A DNA stretch of 42,437 nt, taken from IMG/VR virus record IMGVR_UViG_3300046010_013285, positions 1 to 42,437 of that record, one strand, 5' to 3'. This document shows positions 29,895 to 38,703 of this stretch, piece by piece. A model generated the notes under the pieces. It was not told the DNA's origin. It saw only the letters and a list, made by a program, of their open reading frames with translations, and did not search any database. The stretch is from a virus. How positions within the stretch are numbered: the first letter of the stretch is position 1; each line of letters starts with the position of its first letter. A program made the position numbers and the translations under genes.

Positions 29895-30072
29895 AAAACA
29901 GTGGATATACTGGGAATATCGGTAAGCTACCCAGTAGTAAAAACTTCTACATTGCCATTCTTATTTGAGCAATACAGAAGAACTGGGGACACTGATTATC
30001 TCCCTTTTTGAATCATCTAGGCTGGGTGCGATGCCTTTATATCCGCACACTTGAAACAATTAAGGAACAATC
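29895..30072 (+). ncRNA. Structured leader, copy A
   Basis: A ~178-nt leader nearly identical to 30354-30553. Predicted pairings by eye: P1 ggatata (29903-29909) with tatatcc (30038-30044) closes the element; ctggg (29910-29914) with cccag (29930-29934); cttct/agaag plus attgc/gcaat (29944-29980); aggc (30019-30022) with gcct (30033-30036). It ends at the ATG of the 30073 gene. No known riboswitch class matches by eye. Confidence 0.55.
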
Positions 30073-30312
30073 ATGACTACACTATTGGAACAATTTGACG
30101 AAATTTCAAAAGACGATCAATTTAAGCCAGGTGATCGCGTCAGGGAATTTGGGTATGGGCATACAAAAGATTTAGGATTTCACCGGATCGTAAAAGTCCA
30201 TAATCAATACCTGACTGTTGCACCTGAAAGGAAAAATGTACGCACACCCGATACATTTAGGATTAAAAAAACAAATGTTTTTTTAGTAGATGATGAATGT
30301 GAAATTAAGTGA
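30073..30312 (+). CDS. Small beta-barrel-like protein (79 aa), starts MTTLL
   Basis: 79 aa. 'FKPGDRVREFGYGHTKDLGFHRIVKVHNQYLTV' (17-50) suggests an SH3/KOW-like barrel. Its first codons (MTTLL) and its leader are shared with the 382-aa protein at 30554. Not recognised. Confidence 0.5.
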   Translation: MTTLLEQFDEISKDDQFKPGDRVREFGYGHTKDLGFHRIVKVHNQYLTVAPERKNVRTPDTFRIKKTNVFLVDDECEIK

Positions 30313-30353
30313 AGCTTTTTAATTTGTGTGATAAGACTTTTGTTCTTATCATA

Positions 30354-30553
30354 AAAACAGTGGATATACTGGGAATATCGGTAAGCTACCCAGTAGTAAA
30401 AACTTCTACATTGCCATTTCTATTTGAGCAGTACAGAAGAACTGGGGACACTGATTATCTCCCTTTTTGAATCATCTAGGCTGGGTGCGATGCCTTTATA
30501 TCCGCACACTTGAAACAATTAAGGAACAGTTAAGAAACAATTAAGGAACAATC
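30354..30553 (+). ncRNA. Structured leader, copy B
   Basis: Repeats copy A at offset 459 with only about three base changes, plus a 22-bp tandem duplication near its 3' end that doubles the ribosome-binding segment (aattaaggaaca). The change gcaat to gcagt keeps the pairing with attgc as a G-U pair, which is compatible with a conserved helix. Confidence 0.55.
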
Positions 30554-31702
30554 ATGACTACACTATTAGACCAATTTAAAGAACACACCATTCTATCAAC
30601 TCAAATACCTTATTGCCAAATAGTTTCTCCTCCAAACTTGGTGGCAGGTAAACTCTCTAAATGGGAGAAAGAAGGCGGATTACAAGAAATAGGCTTTTTT
30701 ATTAAAGCCACAGAAGCAGAAAAAGCCGGGTTTATCCCAGACGATACTTGGCAACCTTATGAAGCCTCTTTAGGCGACGGGACTGAGGTTGGTTTTATTA
30801 CCCAAGCCCCAAAATTTGTGATTATCCACAAATCTCAAAGAGAGATCCAATATCGTCCATCAAAGGATGATAGATTTACCTTTGTAGGATTGGCTTGGGA
30901 AAACGGCGCGGAAACCTCTTTACTGACAACTGCAAAAGCGGACAAAAACCACTATAAAGTGGTTGTTAGAAATTTAATACTTTTCTTAGGCAAGGATGAT
31001 CAGCCTTTGCATACAACACCAATTCAATATACTGCGAAAGGGGCGTTTGCTGCGTCTTTGTACGCAGAAACAAAAGACCTTTATGAAAAGGTAAGCAAAA
31101 CTTATTTTACCAGGCTTAAAATGGCTGATAAGCCTTGTTCAGGCGGATTGTTGTCACCTTTCGCTTTGGCTTTTGCCAAGATCGACTTCACAATTGGGTT
31201 TCAACGCAACGATGCAAATGAATCCCCGTTTTGCATACCAGCAGAAATAAAAATCCCCACAGTAGAGAACATTGGGACTTCAATAGAGTTCCACCGAAAA
31301 GCCGGAAATAGAAAAATTGTATTTAACGGCGTTGCATTAGAAGACATCCTTTTATCTATGTCTTCTGACGCAGGTAAACTAATAATTCAGTGGTATTCTG
31401 AGTACCAATCATTCTCCAAGCCACGGAAAGAGATCCCGCTTTTTAAAGGCTGTATTGAAGTTGCCCAGGTTTTGCAAACAAATGGCACAGGAGGAATCTT
31501 AGCACTTTCTCAAGAAGGTAAAAAGTTTTTAATCCCTGAAAACTTAATTCACATTGCCATGGATGGCAAGTGGGAAGTTACTGGCGCAGTTGATGGTGAC
31601 ATAGTCACCATCAAAACCGCACGAGAAATATTTGACGATGGTTATAGCCCTCGTCCTTCTGAAACTGCTGATGAATCATTACCTGATGATTACGGATTTT
31701 AA
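30554..31702 (+). CDS. Hypothetical protein (382 aa), starts MTTLL
   Basis: 382 aa. 'IPYCQIVSPPNLVAGKLSKW' and 'GFFIKATEAEKAGFIPDDTW' occur early, and a beta-rich C-terminus ends in a Ser/Glu/Asp-rich tail. It reminds one of the DUF5895-type proteins of cyanobacterial plasmids and phages, but that link is by memory and weak. Behind structured leader B; followed by the Gp37-like gene. Could be a DNA-binding or recombination helper; unproven. Confidence 0.5.
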   Translation: MTTLLDQFKEHTILSTQIPYCQIVSPPNLVAGKLSKWEKEGGLQEIGFFIKATEAEKAGFIPDDTWQPYEASLGDGTEVGFITQAPKFVIIHKSQREIQYRPSKDDRFTFVGLAWENGAETSLLTTAKADKNHYKVVVRNLILFLGKDDQPLHTTPIQYTAKGAFAASLYAETKDLYEKVSKTYFTRLKMADKPCSGGLLSPFALAFAKIDFTIGFQRNDANESPFCIPAEIKIPTVENIGTSIEFHRKAGNRKIVFNGVALEDILLSMSSDAGKLIIQWYSEYQSFSKPRKEIPLFKGCIEVAQVLQTNGTGGILALSQEGKKFLIPENLIHIAMDGKWEVTGAVDGDIVTIKTAREIFDDGYSPRPSETADESLPDDYGF

Positions 31703-31719
31703 CTAACCAATTGAGATTT

Positions 31720-31745
31720 AGCGATCGCACCACAACGTGATCGCT
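31720..31745. promoter_or_regulatory. HIP1-containing inverted repeat
   Basis: agcgatc (31720-31726) pairs with gatcgct (31739-31745), loop 12 nt. No T tract; weak terminator or processing site between the genes ending at 31702 and starting at 31767. Confidence 0.4.
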
Positions 31746-31766
31746 CTTCACCCCATAGCTAAAATT

Positions 31767-32522
31767 ATGTCTAGCATAAATACTGGTATTGAGTGGACAG
31801 ATAAAACCTGGAATCCTACTACAGGTTGTGACAAAGTTAGCCCAGGCTGCATACATTGTTACGCAGAAGCAATAACTAAAAGGTTTCCTAAAACCTTTAA
31901 AAACGGATTTGACTTAACTCTATACCCAGAAAGACTGAAAGAGCCTTCAAAATGGCATACTCCCAGTAGAATTTTTGTTAATAGCATGAGTGATCTTTTT
32001 CATAAAGAAGTACCTTTGGATTTCGTTCAAGCAGTATTTGACGTGATTCAAGACACGCCTCATCATGTCTACCAGATATTAACTAAAAGACCGGAACGAT
32101 TAGTTGAGTTAGCACCACACTTAAAGTTTCATAAAAATATCTGGTTAGGTGTATCAGTAGAAAACCAAAGTTACGTTTCTCGTGTTGACCTGCTACGTCA
32201 AGTGCCAGCAAGTGTACGTTTTCTGTCTTGTGAACCATTATTAAGTTCATTAAAACTTGACCTGACAGATATTGATTGGGTCATCGTTGGTGGTGAATCT
32301 GGACCAAGCCACCGTCTGATGAAAATTGAGTGGGCTGAAGACATCCGTGATCAATGTCAGCAAGCACAAGTAGCGTTTTTCTTTAAGCAAGTCGGTGGTA
32401 AAACTCCTAAATCTGGAGGTAACCTTTTAAGCGGACAATTGTTACAGCAAATGCCCGCTGCTTGGGAACAGCATCAAAGTATTTGGATAAAACAGCCTAA
32501 GCAAGCTGCTTTATTCAACTAA
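31767..32522 (+). CDS. Phage Gp37/Gp68-like (DUF5131) protein
   Basis: 251 aa from ATG 31767 (the frame also opens at 31737). 'GIEWTDKTWNPTTGCDKVSP' then 'GCIHCYAE' gives C21-x6-C28-x2-C31, and 'FVNSMSDLFHKEVPLD', 'ILTKRPERL', 'WLGVSVENQ', 'VGGESGPSHRLM' follow the family order. The Cys pattern suggests a radical-SAM-like iron-sulfur protein; substrate unknown. Common in phages and plasmids. Followed by a terminator. Confidence 0.85.
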   Translation: MSSINTGIEWTDKTWNPTTGCDKVSPGCIHCYAEAITKRFPKTFKNGFDLTLYPERLKEPSKWHTPSRIFVNSMSDLFHKEVPLDFVQAVFDVIQDTPHHVYQILTKRPERLVELAPHLKFHKNIWLGVSVENQSYVSRVDLLRQVPASVRFLSCEPLLSSLKLDLTDIDWVIVGGESGPSHRLMKIEWAEDIRDQCQQAQVAFFFKQVGGKTPKSGGNLLSGQLLQQMPAAWEQHQSIWIKQPKQAALFN

Positions 32523-32527
32523 TTCAA

Positions 32528-32562
32528 AAAGGTAGGTGCGCCGGCAAGCAAAACCTACCTTT
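32528..32562 (+). terminator. Rho-independent terminator
   Basis: aaaggtaggt (32528-32537) pairs with acctaccttt (32553-32562), loop 15 nt containing a GC-rich stretch. Confidence 0.75.
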
Positions 32563-32580
32563 ATCAGAAGGAAAGTGGCC

Positions 32581-32709
32581 ATGAAACAATATCAGGTTGC
32601 ATTAGTGTTAATAGCAATCTCAACAATTCTTAATATTGCCAGTCCCACACTGGCAGCCCGTGACGATCAAACGGGAGATTGCGTCAAACAAGGAAAGTGT
32701 AAGGATTAA
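32581..32709 (+). CDS. 42-aa secreted Cys-containing peptide
   Basis: A 42-aa frame with a signal peptide (MKQYQVALVLIAISTILNIA... cleaved near TLA-A, residue 25-26) and a mature part of about 17 residues ending CVKQGKCKD with two Cys that could form a disulphide. It is followed 2 nt later by the gene at 32712. Function unknown; a secreted signal or toxin-like peptide is possible. Confidence 0.55.
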   Translation: MKQYQVALVLIAISTILNIASPTLAARDDQTGDCVKQGKCKD

Positions 32710-32711
32710 CA

Positions 32712-33032
32712 ATGAAAAAAATGAGTTTTGGCTGGTGGTATGTGCAGTATGCTTTCACTTATGAACCGATGAAAGCATTCAGGGTGTGGGAAGACCAATA
32801 CAAGCGTCAGTTCCCACAATACAGTGGATGCTCCACTTTGGAGATGGTAGATGTTTATGCAGATTGCTGTTATCAGGGATTGATGCCTAAAAACTTTTTA
32901 GTATCTATAATAGATGCAATTGCATTTCCTTTGTTTAAGTTTAGGCGGACTTTCTACTTCTTTTTAATCCTTAAACACAAGATAAGCTACAGGCTTTTTA
33001 ACAACAAACAGAAGGATGTTAACTGGGAATAA
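32712..33032 (+). CDS. Small hydrophobic-tailed protein (106 aa)
   Basis: 106 aa: aromatic-rich N-terminal part ('GWWYVQYAFTYEPMKAFRVW'), two Cys pairs, and a hydrophobic segment (about 62-88) ending in a basic tail. Unrecognised. Last rightward gene before the terminator shared with the tail cluster. Confidence 0.5.
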   Translation: MKKMSFGWWYVQYAFTYEPMKAFRVWEDQYKRQFPQYSGCSTLEMVDVYADCCYQGLMPKNFLVSIIDAIAFPLFKFRRTFYFFLILKHKISYRLFNNKQKDVNWE

Positions 33033-33048
33033 AATATTGCAATAAACG

Positions 33049-33074
33049 AAACCCGCTACAGAGCGGGTTTTTTA
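33049..33074. terminator. Shared convergent terminator
   Basis: aaacccgct (33049-33057) pairs with agcgggttt (33062-33070), followed by TTT (plus) and preceded by A residues (minus). It separates the rightward unit from the leftward tail cluster. Confidence 0.85.
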
Positions 33075-33079
33075 ATGAT

Positions 33080-34231
33080 TTAATTAGTTGCGATCGCCCA
33101 TCCTTTAGCAGCTAACCAGTTTTTAGCCTGTTGCCCTGTGATTCCATTCCTGAAATCATAGATAGTTCCACTGATAGATTCATTGATCTGAGAAAGATTA
33201 AATTCCCAAGAGTTCCAATTGTTCGTAGCCCTTCTGTTAGTGTTTGTAGGCGCACTATTATTTGTTCCTGTCAGCGCAGAAGCTCCACCATTGGTTGCCA
33301 ATGATTTTGATGGATTGTTCGCTAATCCTGCTGCTATGGATATTAAAATGTTGTCAACACTTTCAGCGTTGAGCTTGCAATTTTGCCACGCTTGCTGAAA
33401 ATTATTCCCTGCTCTAAAATCCATTGCAGAAAAAGAAACTAAATTTGAGCATAATTGCCAAGCAAACGCCAAAACAACAGCCTTAGATAAGTTTAGTGCA
33501 GGAAATTCTATTAAATTTGCTCCTAGCCATGTTTGGGAAAAACCCGTTCCAGAGCTAGTATCAATCAGTGGAAATTGTGTAGTTTTTAATCTGCGAAAAG
33601 CATGATTGAACCCGATGACGTTACTTGTATTTGCACTCAACAGCGAGGATAAATCAGTTACAAACCCAAGAATAGGATTCGTATAAGCACTGTTGATGGT
33701 TTCAATGCAAAACTCCATATTGAAAGATGTTGCTGTCTGTGAATTAGCTCCTTTAATTGTTAAATAATTAATAATCCTGCTATCTTCTTCAGTAGTTGGA
33801 GTTCCATTAAATAGAATCCATCCCGTCAAGTTACCTGATGTTCCCGAAGTAATTTCCATAATTCTACTATTAGTAGAAGATGGAATACTAATAGGAAAAG
33901 GAACAATATATCTGTCAGTTGCTACATACAAGATCCCATCAATAGCTGGGAAATTAGCAGGAATAGAAACTTGTAAGAAAGTATTAGAAATTACCCCTCC
34001 TATTCCTGGATGATTAACTCCAAAAAAGCTATCAAAAGATGCGTAAGTTGGCTGATAGCTGATATTTGCTTGAGTTGCGTGAAATCCGTTTAAGCTTCTG
34101 TCAAGCCATTGTGAAATCTTGTTTCCATTTAATGATATGGTTGTCGGAATTGAAGCATCAAAAAACATTACAAACTTAGGAATCAAGTCAGTAATATCAA
34201 CAGTTTTATTTGTTTTAATTGCTATTTTCAT
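33080..34231 (-). CDS. Phage tail/adhesin protein with leucine-rich-like segment
   Basis: 383 aa. Beta-rich, Ser/Thr/Asn-rich with segments such as 'FSQTWLGANLIEFPALNLSK' and 'NLVSFSAMDFRAGNNFQQAW' that resemble BspA/leucine-rich surface repeats. 'WLAAKGWAIATN' closes the protein, a sequence style common at the end of tail-fibre subunits. Last leftward gene of the tail cluster; ends against the terminator at 33049. A receptor-binding role is inferred. Confidence 0.6.
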   Translation of the reverse strand: MKIAIKTNKTVDITDLIPKFVMFFDASIPTTISLNGNKISQWLDRSLNGFHATQANISYQPTYASFDSFFGVNHPGIGGVISNTFLQVSIPANFPAIDGILYVATDRYIVPFPISIPSSTNSRIMEITSGTSGNLTGWILFNGTPTTEEDSRIINYLTIKGANSQTATSFNMEFCIETINSAYTNPILGFVTDLSSLLSANTSNVIGFNHAFRRLKTTQFPLIDTSSGTGFSQTWLGANLIEFPALNLSKAVVLAFAWQLCSNLVSFSAMDFRAGNNFQQAWQNCKLNAESVDNILISIAAGLANNPSKSLATNGGASALTGTNNSAPTNTNRRATNNWNSWEFNLSQINESISGTIYDFRNGITGQQAKNWLAAKGWAIATN

Positions 34232-34232
34232 T

Positions 34233-36269
34233 TTAAATTAAATAATTGTAAATTGCTCTTGTCCCTGATGAAAAATGGGTTTCGGAAGCCGTGCCAGGCG
34301 AAGTCACAGCAGTGGGATGATTCGCCGCTGTGAACTCATAATCAAATACTACAGTCCCGTTAAGGGTCGCTGCAATTCCATCGTTTGCAGTTCCTTTTAA
34401 AATAGTCACAGAAGTAGATGTTTTACTAATTACTATGGATGGTGTTGTAGTATTTGATAAGGGTAACGTAACTGTGTTAATTCTTGCAGTATCTCCTATG
34501 CGGATATTAGCAATATTACTAGTGATGCTAGTTCCAGTTGCAATAAAAATTGAGGAAGATTGTGATGATATGGTAACCGATGAGCAAGAAACATCTGTTT
34601 TAACCTTACTTGTTGTAATTGTATAAGTAATATTATTTCCTGATGTTGACTTAGCCACGCTTGCAATGCGTCTAAGCTGCTTGTTGCTATTTGAAGTCCC
34701 GTTTTTCAATAAGATGAATTGTTGAGCAACTAAGAATCCATCAGTTTCAGTGGTAATGTTTGCTGTTGATTGAATGATTAAAGTTATCGTACTACCTGGC
34801 ACAGAAATTGTGTCACCACCTCCTACTCGTGAAGGATTAAAATTAAACCCACTTACTTGGGATGCGTAGTTAAATAATCCAGAAATGTAAGTATTGTTTC
34901 CAGAATTTTGAATCTCCCAATTATATAAAATTGCTGCTGATTGTTGAGCGATCGCTAAATTAGTAATTACAGTCAAATAACTTGAGCCAGTTAATAATGC
35001 AGATCCGTAAAACCCATGAGTAGAAACATTTCTGCTAGGATTAAACATCAATCGGAAATTCTGCAAAGATTCAAAATTGGAGCTTGTCCAAGCCGCTGAC
35101 TCAGGAATTTCTAATAATTGTAAATTTGGAAATCCCAAGAACTCAAAATTAGTTGAAGTGGTGTTTGATGGTTGTTCTAAATAGCGCAAGGTTTTAAGGG
35201 ATGTCGTGACACTTAAAGGGTTTGTGACATCATGATTACCGTGTAAGTATAAACTTTCTAAGCTTGAAGGGAAAGTATTTTGCCCTAAAGTTCGCCTCTC
35301 TGTGCTTCCCCTAATTTCTAATTCCTTTAATCCAGTCAGGGAATTAATTGATCTAAACAAAGATATTCCTGCTCCTATTGCTCCATTTACGAATTGAAGC
35401 CCAGTCACGTCAGATAATGAAGAAAAAGTAATTTTAACTACAAATGGGATTGCAGAATAATTTTCTGGCAATACGTAATAGCTAATCCCAGTAGAAGCGG
35501 AAACAGGGACATCTTTGTTTGGGTAGGAAACAACAAAGGCTGCGCTTGTACGAACAGCAATATAAGTCAAAGGCTGAATTGGATTGCTCGTACTACTTAA
35601 TCTTCCTGGATAGCGTGGTAGTAAATTTTTTAATCCATTGCACAAAAAATAAAGCTCTTTTGTGTAATCTGGAATTGGCAATGTATACCCATTTGCCCCA
35701 CTAATCCCAATATCAATAATTTGATTTCCTGCGTAGCCCAGCGCACCAGCTACGTACAACGGACACAAAGATATACTCATGATACTTGAGAGAACTAAAG
35801 TATTACCGCTGTAATAAGAAATGACACCATCCTTAACAGTAATACGTAAAGCAGAAATATCAACCGCACCACTTACTTGGGTGAGAATATTTTCGTGAAT
35901 AATATATAAGCCGTCAGTATCAGTGAAAGGATTGTTTATGAACCCATAAGCGATACTTTTACTGATAGTATTTATGTGAATAGCGTAAAAAGGAGGCTGC
36001 CCTACGGTAAATCCACAAATAGCTGACAAAGGCTTTGTTGTGTCAGCATTTTTAAAGCCAAATTCAAGAATTGCATCGTAAGCCCCGCCTTCAACCCGTA
36101 AATTCAATATTCGCCATTTACCACTTGCGTCATCAAATGGGTTGTTATACCCAGTTACAGGCGCAACTAAGGATGTAACCGTGGCTTCTGCAATCCCAGA
36201 TGGTTGTGTGTGCCGATAAATAAATAGCTCGCTACTTGCTTCTGTTCTGGTTAATATGTTAGTTGCCAT
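34233..36269 (-). CDS. Large tail-fibre/adhesin-like protein
   Basis: 678 aa, rich in Ser, Thr, Asn and Gly, mostly beta, with leucine-rich-like stretches in the middle ('LESLYLHGNHDVTNPLSVTT', 'LQLLEIPESAAW') and a long Ser/Thr-rich C-terminal part. No Cys clusters or enzymatic motifs. It is separated by 1 bp from the gene ending at 34231 and 4 bp from 36274. A host-recognition fibre is the best guess. Confidence 0.6.
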   Translation of the reverse strand: MATNILTRTEASSELFIYRHTQPSGIAEATVTSLVAPVTGYNNPFDDASGKWRILNLRVEGGAYDAILEFGFKNADTTKPLSAICGFTVGQPPFYAIHINTISKSIAYGFINNPFTDTDGLYIIHENILTQVSGAVDISALRITVKDGVISYYSGNTLVLSSIMSISLCPLYVAGALGYAGNQIIDIGISGANGYTLPIPDYTKELYFLCNGLKNLLPRYPGRLSSTSNPIQPLTYIAVRTSAAFVVSYPNKDVPVSASTGISYYVLPENYSAIPFVVKITFSSLSDVTGLQFVNGAIGAGISLFRSINSLTGLKELEIRGSTERRTLGQNTFPSSLESLYLHGNHDVTNPLSVTTSLKTLRYLEQPSNTTSTNFEFLGFPNLQLLEIPESAAWTSSNFESLQNFRLMFNPSRNVSTHGFYGSALLTGSSYLTVITNLAIAQQSAAILYNWEIQNSGNNTYISGLFNYASQVSGFNFNPSRVGGGDTISVPGSTITLIIQSTANITTETDGFLVAQQFILLKNGTSNSNKQLRRIASVAKSTSGNNITYTITTSKVKTDVSCSSVTISSQSSSIFIATGTSITSNIANIRIGDTARINTVTLPLSNTTTPSIVISKTSTSVTILKGTANDGIAATLNGTVVFDYEFTAANHPTAVTSPGTASETHFSSGTRAIYNYLI

Positions 36270-36273
36270 AGTT

Positions 36274-38703
36274 TTAATTTTGACCTATTACTAATGATAC
36301 TGTAGCCGAGCCAGGATTAGAGAAATGAGCAACCCCTGATCCATAAGTAGGGGACAATCCAGAGCCTTCCAACCAAGTGATTTGCTCTGTGAGTAAACTC
36401 AAATTTTCACCAATATGTTTTAAGAAAATTAATATTAAATCCTGTGATATTGTTTCGCCGTTTAAGTCATAGGAAGTGCTAAAAAATTCCCTGTACTCTT
36501 GAAAGATTTGTAGCAAATTTATTTGAATACTTTTACTAAAAACAAAGCTACAAATAGGATCACCTAAAGATTGCAATCCTGGCAAAACAACTGCCGTCAT
36601 TGCACTACTTAAAAGATTCCCTTTTAAAGAACTTGCAGGACTGGATAAAGTCACGAATATTCTGTTATAAAATAAATCTGTCACGTTGCCAGCACTGTCG
36701 TACAAATAAATGTTGCCGTCAGTATCAGATATCAGCCCCAATGTAGTAGCAGCTAAAGTTCTAGTTTCAGTGGTCACAGGAAATTTATTATAGTCTCTGA
36801 TATTAAGTAATTTTGTAGTGCTACTTCCTACATAAATTATTTCAGCAGTATCTATGAATGCCAATGAATCAGGATTTGATAAAGTATCAAAGGTTTTTGT
36901 ATTATCTATTGCATAAGTAGTGTTTGTCCCAGCCCGCACATATCCATAAACTTTGTTATCAGTTGCACTAGTCACATATAGGGAAAATCTATTGTGAGTC
37001 ATTGCACTAGGCGCATTGATAGTTAAGGATTGTAAAATCGTATTATTTGCCACGCTGATCACAGAGATGCTATTGCTAGTCCTGTTTGCGCAAAATAAGC
37101 ATCCATCTCCTACCATTAAATCCATTGGGTTTGTTCCTACAGCGATCGCAGTTGTAAAAGTTATTGACAAAGGATCAACAATATTCCACACAGTTACTTC
37201 ATTATTTCCGGGGTGTGACACATAAAGATTATTTCCTGATACAACAACATCATGGCAATTAATTTTCCCAGATACAATAGAAGAAATAATGATCCCTGAT
37301 GAAGCGTTGATAACTAATATTTCACTCTTATTTGATTGAGTGGCAAAAATCAAATCCTTGCTAGTATCAAGATAAATATTGTTCAAAGATACATTGATGG
37401 ATTTTACCGCAGCTTGACTAGAAATAGATACAAAAAATAGCTTATCTGTGCTAACTAAATAAACTAAATTGAAAGGATCATATTCTTCCCTTAAACTAGG
37501 TTTAAATCCCAAACTATCAATATTGCTGCTAGTTAATTTTAATCTTCTGAAAATTACTTCTACTGGGATATCAGATACAGCGTTTAAATATTTGGGGAAT
37601 ATTTTGGTATTGTTAGGCTTATCTATGTACAATTCTTTAGTTAGAATTGCAAAGGCAAATACCTCCTTGAATGGAATTAAAGGTAAAGTGTTTGATGCGG
37701 CACTAAATAATTTTAAAGGTGAAGTGTCCGTCCCCAGCTTAACAACAGAACAACCATACCTGCTAAGAATACCCCCTGTATTTCCTGATGTTTCAATCTC
37801 AAAATTAAAGGGTAATGGTATGGGATTTCTTTCTACAGTTGGGCGATATTCACTAGTGGGGATATCTGCAAATAGAATCCATCGGTGCTGTCCATTTTGA
37901 TTTTCATCCCGTGCGTAAACATAAAATCTAGCACCACTACCATCGAAACTTCCTATCTCAATTCCAAACATTACTACCAAAGAAAAATTAATATTTAATC
38001 TTGATAGTCCAGTCCCGTCTAATCTGTCTTTAAAAGCAGAACGCTCGTAAATGTTTTCCTTTGTAACTGTATCAATAGTATATCTTTGAATAATACTAAT
38101 AAGGTTGTCTTTGACTTGAATAAACCAGCCTGATTGATAGTTGAATAAACCAGCCTTAAAAGTGACAGCATTGCCAATACTAGCAACTTCCATCTTAATC
38201 CCAAAGCTGATAAAAACATTATTTGCAGCATCACAATCAAATAGTTGTTTGGAAGTCAAAACAACATATTTAGATGAAGTCGTGGCACTATTCCCAATAA
38301 TTAATTGGGTAGCATTATCTTTATATTCAGTGTAAGATTCTATTCCTGCATAAGCAGCATTTAATCCTACACCTGTTCCCCATAGTTTTTGACTATTAGG
38401 GGTATTTTCTTCATTAGTTAAGGACAGCCCAATATCCCATTTTGTTGAGTCTGTTCCATAACCATTAGTATCAGCAAATAGCAGTATTCGTTCGTCTTGA
38501 ATTGGAAACCCAAATTGGCTAGAAGATACTTGGCTGTCAGGTAAATTAGCGGAGTTTTTTCTTCTTTGCACACCAATGAAATAATCATTGGCTAAAGTGA
38601 TGCTATAATGCCGACTATCAGGGTCAGACAATGCTTGACTTCCTAAATCTTTAGGATCTGATCCAAAGCCTTCAGGGAAATAAATCTTTTGTATTTCTTC
38701 CAT
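36274..38703 (-). CDS. Tail protein with beta-propeller-like repeats
   Basis: 809 aa from ATG 38703, which overlaps the stop of the gene at 38703-40616 (TAATG). An N-terminal baseplate-like part is followed by a YVTN/propeller-type region (about 460-660) with repeats such as 'VSGNNLYVSHPGNNEVTVW' and 'VGDGCLFCANRTSNSISVI'. The C-terminus is helical. Propellers on tails often bind glycans. Co-transcribed with the neighbours. Confidence 0.6.
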   Translation of the reverse strand: MEEIQKIYFPEGFGSDPKDLGSQALSDPDSRHYSITLANDYFIGVQRRKNSANLPDSQVSSSQFGFPIQDERILLFADTNGYGTDSTKWDIGLSLTNEENTPNSQKLWGTGVGLNAAYAGIESYTEYKDNATQLIIGNSATTSSKYVVLTSKQLFDCDAANNVFISFGIKMEVASIGNAVTFKAGLFNYQSGWFIQVKDNLISIIQRYTIDTVTKENIYERSAFKDRLDGTGLSRLNINFSLVVMFGIEIGSFDGSGARFYVYARDENQNGQHRWILFADIPTSEYRPTVERNPIPLPFNFEIETSGNTGGILSRYGCSVVKLGTDTSPLKLFSAASNTLPLIPFKEVFAFAILTKELYIDKPNNTKIFPKYLNAVSDIPVEVIFRRLKLTSSNIDSLGFKPSLREEYDPFNLVYLVSTDKLFFVSISSQAAVKSINVSLNNIYLDTSKDLIFATQSNKSEILVINASSGIIISSIVSGKINCHDVVVSGNNLYVSHPGNNEVTVWNIVDPLSITFTTAIAVGTNPMDLMVGDGCLFCANRTSNSISVISVANNTILQSLTINAPSAMTHNRFSLYVTSATDNKVYGYVRAGTNTTYAIDNTKTFDTLSNPDSLAFIDTAEIIYVGSSTTKLLNIRDYNKFPVTTETRTLAATTLGLISDTDGNIYLYDSAGNVTDLFYNRIFVTLSSPASSLKGNLLSSAMTAVVLPGLQSLGDPICSFVFSKSIQINLLQIFQEYREFFSTSYDLNGETISQDLILIFLKHIGENLSLLTEQITWLEGSGLSPTYGSGVAHFSNPGSATVSLVIGQN

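Noticed and set aside
29895-30072. Cobalamin riboswitch, because of a GGGAA...GGT-like core.
   Set aside because: The B12 box (GCCACTG) and other required segments are absent.
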